A DNA stretch of 64,000 nt from Gavia stellata (lineage: Eukaryota; Chordata; Aves; Gaviiformes; Gaviidae): NCBI RefSeq assembly GCF_030936135.1, contig NC_082596.1:1712155-1776154 (forward strand), written 5' to 3'. The position numbers were made by a program, and so were the translations under genes. Position 1 is the stretch's first letter; every line of letters begins with the position of its first letter. Positions 55,137 to 64,000 of this stretch are shown here, piece by piece. Below the pieces are notes generated by a model. It saw nothing but the letters and a program-made list of their open reading frames with translations, was not told where the DNA came from and ran no database searches.

Positions 55137-58100
55137 GAGCTGGTCCAGGGATGCTCCCCAACATGGAATGCATCACTTCTGTTGTAAGATGCTTTTCTGC
55201 TGGTTTAGCTCCTTCAGTGGGGCTGGATGAGCTCTGGTACCAGCCACATGGGTGGGTTTGGCTAGAGCGTAGAGGGACTGCTGCTTTGAGTGGCAGCCAA
55301 CTATTTGATAGGCTCCTCTCCGTTGTGAAGCTGCCTTCAGGAACTGGGATACTCTTGGCTCCTTCTCTGCCATCAGTTCCCATGAGCTGGATCCCTCTGG
55401 GGGCATTGAAACACCTTCCCAAGGCACCTACAGCTGGATGAATCATGTTCCCAGGTGAAGAAGTCAACCAAAGATGTTCTGCCTGTACCCTGGGGCCATG
55501 CTACTGCCTTGTGTCAATGCAGCTGCCCTTGGGACCTGCCCAGAGCCTGTCCCTGGGGTGATCTGCACTTGACATCTAACTTCTGAACTTTCTGGATGGT
55601 GGAAGGGGTCTTTCCTGCCCCATTCCCAAAGTCTCTGGGTCTGACTTAGGAAGTGCCCTAAGACAAGCTCCAATGCTTTTGGTAAGGCACAGATGTGTGC
55701 CAGCCCTGAGGGCAGCAAAGCATGTCCGGACCAATGGTGCTGGCTCCAAACCGGCATCCTGGGTGTACAGGAGAGTGCAAGAAGGATGCTTCAGACATGG
55801 AGCCATCTTAGTTCCTACCTCTCTAGGCATGCAGCAGGCTGATGGGATGCTTGTTACAATGTCCCAGACTCTTCTTCCTGCCTCCAGCCTGTCCTCAAAA
55901 CCTCTTTTTCACCAGTTCTTTTCACATTATGATTTGCTTGTTTTGTTTTTCTTTCTATGTTGCTCTGTACTTCTGACCTCTTGTCCAACTAAGAAGCATA
56001 TAATTATCTCCTTCCCTTCACTGATGTCAAGGTTGAATGCTGACCAGGGAGAGTTTCTCTGAAGCTTAATTCTGCAGCAATGGGCCTGAGACTTCTCTGG
56101 AGAAGCTCTTCGCCTAGCAAAGGCTGGAGGTCAGCTCACTAGAGGTGGCCTGAGAGGTTGTTTTAGAGGAATGTGAATTAGATTTCTGCATAAGGCCTCT
56201 TACAAGACATAGGTATGGAAACCCTGTTGCTCTGGATCCAAGGGGTGCCAGCAAGGGTAACCACTAGGCACATGAGAAGGGATTTTTTGCTTCTTGATGG
56301 CTGTTGTCCAAGACCTCTGGCTCTTCCCAGAGGAGGCCATGCTGCTTCAAAGGGGTGAACAAAGTCCTCTGTGTTTTTCTGGCTGAAAAAATCCCTTGGC
56401 GTTTTCTCCCCCTGGGTCATTTTAACCCCAGTCAGTTCCCTGATGAGGCTGACCACAAGTGCTTGCGGAGAGCTGGAGGGGGGACAGTGTAAACAGATTG
56501 GGGGGATGGATTTCTTTCCATCACGGATAGAAAGTAAGCAGCAGCAGCTTTGGGTTAAAGAGCTATCTGATCTTGAAGACCCCATGCCCTTACCCTGGAT
56601 TGCCTTGATGCTCTTTGCTGTCCTCCCAGCCACTTGGAGGGCTGGTGTTTCAGAGAGCTTGGCTACATTTCTCAGCTGATCTAAAAGATATCAGCTCTTC
56701 TTTGAAACCTTGCAGGTTGCACATGTTCAGACTGCAGTCCCTGCAATATTATCACCAGAAAGATGGCAACTCATAATGCAGAAATAGCTGTATTGCCCCG
56801 TTTAGCCCAGGATCCCACTTCCAGCACTGGCCAGCGGTGGAGCCTTAGGGATGGAGCAAGGCAAGGAGAAAGCAGTCCTTCCGTCAGCTGGGCTCCCTTT
56901 GCTGCCAGTTAATAATGATATTGCAAACTGCAGGATAAAACCCAATGATCCAGAACCGGAATAGCTGCTTCTCAGTCATTCAGGGCTATATAGGACTGAG
57001 AGGGGATGTAGACCAGGGCTGAGAAGATGAGCAAGTCAAAACGGTGGGGCAAACCCATAAACATCAGCTCCAGTGCAGCCAGAGCTGATTTCTCAACCCG
57101 GCAGAGCAAAAGGGGGACCTTGCTTGTCCCCACAAGTGGGTCCAAGAATGATGATTGCTTTGAATCAGGCTATACCCTCAGAAACGGCTGTGTCCACACA
57201 AGCTTGGGGACCATTTAGTGCAGCGACTGCTGGTGGCAGCAGGCAGCACAAAGGAAGTTGCAAGAAACTCCATGGGACATTATGAAACAAGTTGAGCTTG
57301 GGGAAATTGCTCAGTCCCCCTCCTCACTCAAAGGCTGGATTTTGCCTTCTCTATCACTCAGGAGAAAGAAGCCTCGACTGCTGCTGGCTTGGGATGGGAC
57401 TTGGAGCCAGAGCCTGGTCTCTGAATGCAAGCTCAGCTTTGAGGGGGTGAAGATGAGAGCTGGAAAATGCTAAAGACCCATTAGATCATCTGCTCCATCC
57501 CCAGGAGGGCCAGCAGGATTGTCCCCCCGAGGTGGCTGGGATGGAAACGCCTGCTGTTGCAGGGTTTTCATGGTGGTCCTCTGGGACCGGCAGCAGAGCC
57601 CATCTCCCTGCCAGTGTGTGAAACTCTGTGAAATTTCTACTTTTTGCTTCTAGTTAGAGAAGCCTAAGCATCCCCCTTTTCCCAAGGGACCTCTGCCCTC
57701 CAGGTAAAGGAGACCCTTCTTCCATCTGTCTACCCATCTGTCTGTCTATTGAAGTCCCTGCAGCATCAGTGCCTACCTGCAAGGGACACTGCTGGGCCTC
57801 TGGGTCCTGCCAGCCCCCAGGGTAGGATGAGAGGCAGCAACAAGTCAAACGATTGGGTAGGATGCAATCAAAGAGAAACTGTGTCCAAGGAGGATCATCC
57901 TCGCTTAGAAATTCCCCTGTTGAAACACATCAGGCAATTTCATCTCTCCGCGCCTGTGAGTCTGCATCCTCCCGAGGCTGGCACCACCTTTCCCAAGCTG
58001 TACATAAGCTGAAAGCCAGCACCGTCCCTTTCCCTGTGGGGTGGAGGAGGCATTTATATTTTTGCTTCCAAATGGACAACCCTTGCCACTAAGGGATCAG

Positions 58101-61100
58101 GACATAGAGTGTGTGTCAAAGTGGAGGGCTGAGAACGGGGATTGGATCAGGATAGGGATGGTTCAACCCAGCAGCCCGGTGGCTTGAGAGCTGGGGGTAG
58201 ATTGGGATGAGAAGGAGTGTGGCTCCCCTGGCCGACCAGGAGAGACAAGCTCTCTGCAAAAGGGGAGGGAAAGAAACTGTGAGGCCCCAGGTGATACACC
58301 CTTGGGTCTATGGCGGGTGCTGTGTCTGCTGGAGGGCTTGGAGAGCTGTGTCGAGCCAGAGGAATGTGGGCAGGGCTGTTGGTGCAACACCTCTTCTTGT
58401 GGGCTCACCATGCAATGAGCCCATTATCGCCCTACATTGGAGATAATTCAGTAGCCAGCCTATGCCTGGCTCTGCCCAGTCTGGGAAGGGATTTATTGCT
58501 AGTCAGTTCCAGAGCCCATCAGAGCTGGCAGAGATTCCTCCACTGACATGAAATCTGTTCCCATCACACCCCCTTCTACCTAGGCTCCCCTGACCAAATG
58601 ACCCACACTCAACATGAGCATTGCTTTGCTTAGACATAGAAACCGTCCCCCCTGGTCCAGCAGCTCCTGTGCTGAACACAACCAGCCAAAGCAGCAAAAG
58701 TTTTGCTATTGGAGCACCGAGTCATTACAGCTTGGAAAAAAAACCACACTCCAGAAATAACCAAGGTGTATTTAGACTGTGAACGTGTGCAATCCAATTT
58801 AACTTGTAAAATGTTTAGAAAGCTGGCTGCTGGCGACGAGGACCTGTCCTTTTCTGTCCGTATGCTGCACAGAGCATGGTGAGGGCCTGTACTCTGGTGG
58901 GATGGCCAGGTGCTATCACAGCAAGCGTGACAAGAACAGCAATAACAGACCACAGCACTCCTGAAGACCTTTGAACAGCAGCCCTGAGGGCTCCAGAGGC
59001 TGCTTGTGTCCTGGAGAAGACATGAATCCAACACGGGGCAACCAGTGCATCAGTCAGACCCATGAAGATTTATCGTTCCCAGGTCAAAATGGAGTGAAAT
59101 TTAGCTGAATTTATTGCAGTGCAGTTTGCGGCTGAAACAGATGAAAAACCTCCTAGGAAGAGGATTTTCTGAGGGCAGGAAGGTCAGAGGTAGGTCTTGC
59201 ATGGTGTGGGCTTTCTGCAATGCTTGGCACCCAGCTCCTGTGGGCCTGGGTGGGTGAGTCAGGTGCCTGTGTGACCCATTCTGCCACCGAGATGGGGTCA
59301 TGCCCACCCTGCTAACTCCCCCAGACCTTGTGCCAGCTTATCCATCTCAGCTTATTGTTGTGGCCATACCCGAGCCTCTCCTTGCTCTTGCTGCACCTTC
59401 AGCCTCCAAAGCTGCAGGGAAGTGTGGATACAACCTGCTGTGGTCCCAAAGCTCTAGAGCCATTTTCCACCAGCTTAGTTTGGGTCCTGCTCCCATCACT
59501 TGCTGGCATTGCATTCACCCTTCCCTGTCACTCTGCAGACCTGTTGCGTGCAATGGGTGTTAGGTGAGGCCAGGACCAAGCGGTTGCAATCACAGAGGAC
59601 TCCCCATGTCTCAAAATCTCTTGATCCCAAGGGTGGAAGGAGGTCTTGGGCCATATCTGCTAGCCTTGTGCCATTGGCATCATGTTGCTGATGAAGCAGC
59701 GGGATGGGACAGCCCGTGGGAGGGACAAGATGTGGTCTTCCTCCCCTACAAAGACATCTCATATCAAGCATCTTTGGGATGTTGATGTTTCTCCCCAGCC
59801 CACAGGGCAAAGTCCCCCCAGCTTCCACCATCCCACCCCGGTGTTTTCAGCCTTGCAGCCCTCTGCAGTTAACCCGACGGCATCCTCCTCCCTCGGCTCC
59901 TCGCCCTCCCCTCCTCTCCCCGTCTCGGCACTCGCCCCCGCCGGCAGCCAGCGAGCCTCTTTCAGGTTACCTCCGAGCTTTAATTGAAAGCAGCTGACGC
60001 TGAGCGCAGGCGGCACACAAACACGCCGAGACCCAGGAGCCACTCTGAAGCCTGACTCAGGTTGGGGAACCTGCCGGCACGTCGCGGGGCCGACAGATAA
60101 TTAAAGTGACAATCGATCATGCGGGAAGAAGGGGGGGATGCAGCGGTGACGGAGGCAGCCATGCCTCTCCCGAGGAAGTCGCGGTAGCATCGGCAAGCCG
60201 TGCTGAGCAGATGGCCCAGACGAAACCCCTTTTGGCCACCTCCAGCCTGGCTGTGTGGCCACCCTCGCCCCTTCACCACCCGGCGTAGAGGGGCTTGAAG
60301 TCCCCTGGGTGCCACCGGTGCGGTACAAAAAGGCAGGGCTTGATTGTTGGAGTATTGTGGTGTTTAAAAGCGCAAGCAGGAGCGAGACTTGTGTGTGTAC
60401 ATGAAGACAGATGGGCTAAAATTTCCGAATGCTCATGAAAGATTCAGGGGCGTCACTTGTTAAATTTAATTGGGAGAAACCCGACTCAGTGCCTGACTGC
60501 ACGGTTTGCTGGCTTTTGCTTAAGAAGTCAACTGACAAGCTTGTCGTATGTGTTTTTTTCTCCTCTCCCTCCTTCTCTCTCTCCCTCCCACCTCCTGCCA
60601 CAGGCTGCGTCGTGAATAATTTGGGGAGCGTTACCTCCTGCCTCCTGTTGGGGCGAGCACTGCTCCCGGAGTGGCAGGTGCATGGGGAGGAGAGAGGTGG
60701 GCTTTTGGTGATGCTGTCAGCCTGGGATCCAGGAGATGATAGGACTTCAAGTGCTGTCTCTGCTGCAGGTTCCTCACCTCCCCTCAAGCCAGCGATTTTG
60801 ATCCAAATCCAAGAAGGGATGTAGGTGCTTCAATAAATGTCAGGTGCCAGCATAGATTTGGGCTGTAATCTCTCTGCCGCAGGTCTGGGGCACTTTTCTT
60901 CCCCACATGAACACCCGGTGGGAGAGAGGAAAAGTGGCAAAGCCCCTCTCCTGGGCAGGTCCTCCTCTGGAGCTGAGCTTTCCCAAGCATGGAGGAAACG
61001 TGTGTGCGAACAGGGGTGACAGTGAATTTTGATGGCTCCTTCTCATGGGAAATTTTGAAAGTGATGGGTGTTTTCAGTGAGGAAGTGCATGTGCTACTTG

Positions 61101-61899
61101 ATTCTTGTAAAAAAAAAAAAAAAAAGATGCCAGGAGGGACTCATCCCTCCAAAAAGCAGCGATCTGTGCTCATCATGGCTGCTTCTGCTGCCAGGGAGAA
61201 AAATAGGTCCTGCTGGAGGGGCAATTCATCTCATCTGAACTTTGATGTCTGCAAAAAGCCAGATGAATCGCACCTGAAAATGCCTGTTTCTCCCCAGTGA
61301 CTCCAAGAGAAGCTGCTGTGACTCCCAGAGGTGTTCTCCTGCTCCACAGATATCCTTGGAGAGGTGACGTGGACCATCCCCACTCATATTTAGGTGTGTG
61401 ATGCCAGGTGCTCACTCCAGCCCCACGCCTGGACCTGGGACTAGATTTGCAGAAGATCTCCACATCCTTGAGCGCTTCCAGGCTGAGCCTGCCTCCAGCC
61501 ACAGCACGGTGGGAGCAGAGAGTTTTGGAAATCATGTAGCTCCAAACGGTCCTTTGCTCAAGGTGGGATGGTGCTGGCTGGCAGCTGTCGCATCATATCT
61601 AATACCTGAGTGAATCTCAGGCATGGCCTTAACTCCGGGGACTAGGGGCAGTGGCAGTGCTCACTAGAGCTGGTTGGTGGGCATGGGAGCTGCTAGGCAC
61701 AGTGCGAGGGCAGTTTGCAACCTGCCAGATGACCTGGGCATCACTTTGCATGCATGAAGGACGTGGAACACGAGCCCTTTTAATGGGCTATGCATTGCCT
61801 GGTGGGATCTGTGAGCCTAAGTGGAAATATTCATGCCATTAAGACTTTGCAAAATATAAAATCCACACATCTTTCCATCTGACTGTTCATCCACCTTTC

Positions 61900-61956
61900 T
61901 GTCTGTCCATTTATCCTTCTGTCCATCCATCCATCCATCCGTCTGTCCATCCATCC
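61900..61956. repeat. (TCCA)n microsatellite
   Basis: Interrupted TCCA/TCTG tetranucleotide run, with the longest pure stretch at 61922-61940. Confidence 0.9.
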
Positions 61957-63520
61957 TCTTCCAAGGCTGTCATTTAAGGATCTCAGTGTCAAATTCTCTT
62001 TCCCCTCCATGCCACAAGCTGGCTGGGAGATGTGTTGTCCTTCCCAGTTGGGTTCACACGGCCTGTCATGTCTCCTGAACCCGGCAGTGCAGCACAGGAC
62101 TGCTCTTTATCTGAAACGGTTGGTACATTTGGGAACAAGGATCTGGGGCCCTTTGTACTGCAGGGCCATAAGAAAAAGCTTCATGAATATTTCCTAATCA
62201 CTCCTTTCTCTTCCTGATGAGTATCAGAGTGTCAGCAGTACAGAAAGGTCAATTCCTCGTGACAGTCCAAGATGTGTCCAAATTGAAACAATGCCCCAAA
62301 GGCAAGAGCACGGCAGAGCACGGAGCCCCAGAGGTGTTTGCACCCTGTTGCCCCAGATAACCAGTTGCAAAGGGCTGACTGGTTTAAGCTTTGCCTCTCT
62401 GCAGCGTTACTGGCCACGCAGCCTGAAGGCAGCGCAACCAAAATCATCTATGCTTTGGGAACCATCAGCCCCCGTGGAGTCAACTGCCTCTGCCTGACAC
62501 CTGGACATCCTGTCACCAAGTAGCATGATGAGGTCACTGTTATCAAGAGTCCTTTGGCTCTCCTTGAAGGATTTCCTGTAGATGGAGTGGATCAATTGCT
62601 TCACTGGAGTGGGTTTAGGAAATGAATATGGCTCCATTGTTCTAGCTGATAAATCACCTGCAAATAGTCTGTGATTTTTTCTTTTATGTGTCTTGGTCCC
62701 TGATCTTACAGTCAAAAGGTGGCTTTTGATGAGCATCTGGACATGCTGGAGTGCTCCCGAACAGCGAGGCAGCCCTGAGGTTAGGGCACAGAGTTGTGTA
62801 GGGTAGATCTTGGCTGGACTTTAGGTGCCAAACTCTCATGGGTTTCACTGGGAGTGAGATGCATTGATACCAACATCTTTCACGCAAGGTTGGTAGGGCA
62901 CCTCAAAGCAGTCATCACCGCATTAAGCACAACATGCTGGTCTCAGACACGTGATGGAGTTGCTACAAATTAGTGTCTACTCATTCATCAGTTGGACTGT
63001 GGTAACCCCCTGTCCTTGGGGATCTCAGCCACCAAAGTGCTTTAGTGTGAATGATGTTGATTAGGGCTTAAGTGAAACCACACAGTTGTAGGTGCAAAGT
63101 ACACACAGCTCAGCTGACAGTGGATAGCTCACCAAGCTGCTCTAAGTCAGTTTTTTTGGTCATCTGCCCTTGCCATGACCTCTTCCTTGAACCCATAACT
63201 GCTGGCTGGACAGGACCGTCTCATGCACAGCAGTATCCTCAAAGGCTGAAGGGACAGTAATGAAAGTGCTGCTTCCTTCTTGCCACGGTTAATTACCCCC
63301 TTCATTACCAACTTGCTGTGCATCTCCGGTATGCATTGGTCAAGCTTTGCCTTTGGCTGTTGGATCTTGCAGACTTTGTCTGCTCTAAGATAAGTTGTAT
63401 AAAAAAAACAGATGACAGCACATAGCCAAGTTCCTACAGCTCCATGATGACTCAGTTGCAGTTTCACACTGATTTGGGTTCTGGTTTTGAATTTCTCAGG
63501 ATAGATATACACATTTTCAG

Positions 63521-63540
63521 AAAAAAAAAAAAAAAAAAAA
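63521..63540. repeat. Poly(A) run of 20
   Basis: Uninterrupted A run. No recognisable retrocopy precedes it. Confidence 0.95.
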
Positions 63541-64000
63541 GGGGTGAAATTTGCTAATCACCACAGCTACCCCAGGGTGGTGGTGGGAATTTATTGCCTA
63601 TAATTACAAAACTGTTTCCAAACTTCTATTGCACTTGCAGTGTCCAAGGGACACACTGGCTGATTACCTGAAGCAGCACAAAGTGTAATGAGACACATGG
63701 CTGGTGACAGAGCAGCAGGAGATTGAATCTCTGCAGGTTCCACAGTCACTGGTGACTTCTGGTGATTTCAGTGACAGAGCATGAGGAGACGAAAACTGCT
63801 CTGCAACAGCGAGAGAGATGTGCTCCCCCTCCCACAGCCCTCCTCTCTCCCGTGGGACCTCCAGGGAGCCCTCTGCCAAACTCCTTGGAGGTATGAAGCC
63901 CCTGAATTGTTACTCAGAGGGGAAAACACATTAATATGCAAAAATAAAGGGCTAGTGCAGTCCAAAGCACATCAGCCGGCACCATGCTTTTGGAGACAGT

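Larger units (their letters stand above)
55137..64000. other. Intergenic region, no gene recognised
   Basis: No coding exon, RNA gene or long repeat that I can support. A weak CR1-like antisense remnant may lie at 57460-57510. An island at 60320-60520 (TTTAAAAGCGCAAGC, TTAAATTTAATTGGG) may be a conserved element. Homopolymer runs: 17 A near 61111 and 20 A at 63521-63540. Confidence 0.55.

Noticed and set aside
63521..63540. A20 run as a processed pseudogene tail
   Set aside because: No AATAAA or gene-like sequence precedes it at the right distance.
37000..64000. Search for RHPN1, the gene expected beyond MAFA from the mammalian order
   Set aside because: No PDZ, BRO1 or HR1 domain exon was seen on the minus strand; the gene probably lies past the window end.
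1..64000. tRNA or rRNA genes, CRISPR arrays, telomere repeats, endogenous retrovirus LTRs
   Set aside because: None seen by eye; CRISPR arrays are not expected in an animal genome, and no paired LTRs or gag/pol frames apart from CR1 RT were found.

Overview
This is a window of bird genomic DNA. Two things show it: many CR1 (chicken repeat 1) LINE copies with typical avian 3' tails, and a conserved vertebrate gene pair in the order and orientation expected from the mammalian 8q24.3 locus, ZC3H3 followed by MAFA, both on the + strand. The species cannot be fixed from sequence alone. About 98% of the window is intron or intergenic DNA, and nearly all the long open frames in it are shadows of repeats or GC-rich DNA.

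Positions 1-26.5 kb hold the 3' part of ZC3H3, a CCCH zinc-finger protein of mRNA 3'-end processing and export. Four coding exons are supported by reading frame and splice sites: 10847-11022, 12701-12909, 26008-26088 and 26222-26253. They encode the last 165 residues: the end of zinc finger 4, all of finger 5, and the C-terminal tail. The remaining exons lie before position 1. The introns carry several CR1 fragments and at least three AT-rich, homeodomain-site-rich stretches that look like conserved non-coding elements. One of these (20.16-20.40 kb) contains a 12/13 match to the MAF recognition element.

Positions 26.5-31.5 kb are intergenic. They end in a very regular G-rich minisatellite of ten 22-bp units, which sits just upstream of the MAFA core promoter (RFX/octamer-like sites and a TATA box at 31606). 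MAFA (L-Maf) is complete and intronless: CDS 32598-33464, 288 residues. Its inferred leader of about 950 nt contains GC-rich 45-nt repeats. It has no ATG except a two-codon upstream ORF that ends one base before the MAFA start. The 3'UTR has an AU-rich element nonamer, and a poly(A) signal lies at 34925.

Positions 35-64 kb contain no recognisable gene. There are two large minisatellites (38.4-39.1 kb and 43.1-43.5 kb), candidate distal regulatory elements (39.5, 40.7-41.1, 43.8-44.2 and 45.1-45.3 kb) and a CR1 cluster at 46.4-55.1 kb. The cluster includes a young minus-strand copy with about 470 open codons of reverse transcriptase, a nearby opposite-facing copy, and an odd G/T-rich expansion in the young copy's 3'UTR. 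The best lead for new biology is the MAFA control region as a whole: the G-rich higher-order minisatellite, the AUG-depleted leader with its minimal uORF, and a possible autoregulatory MAF site in the neighbouring gene's intron. No wholly new gene system is evident.
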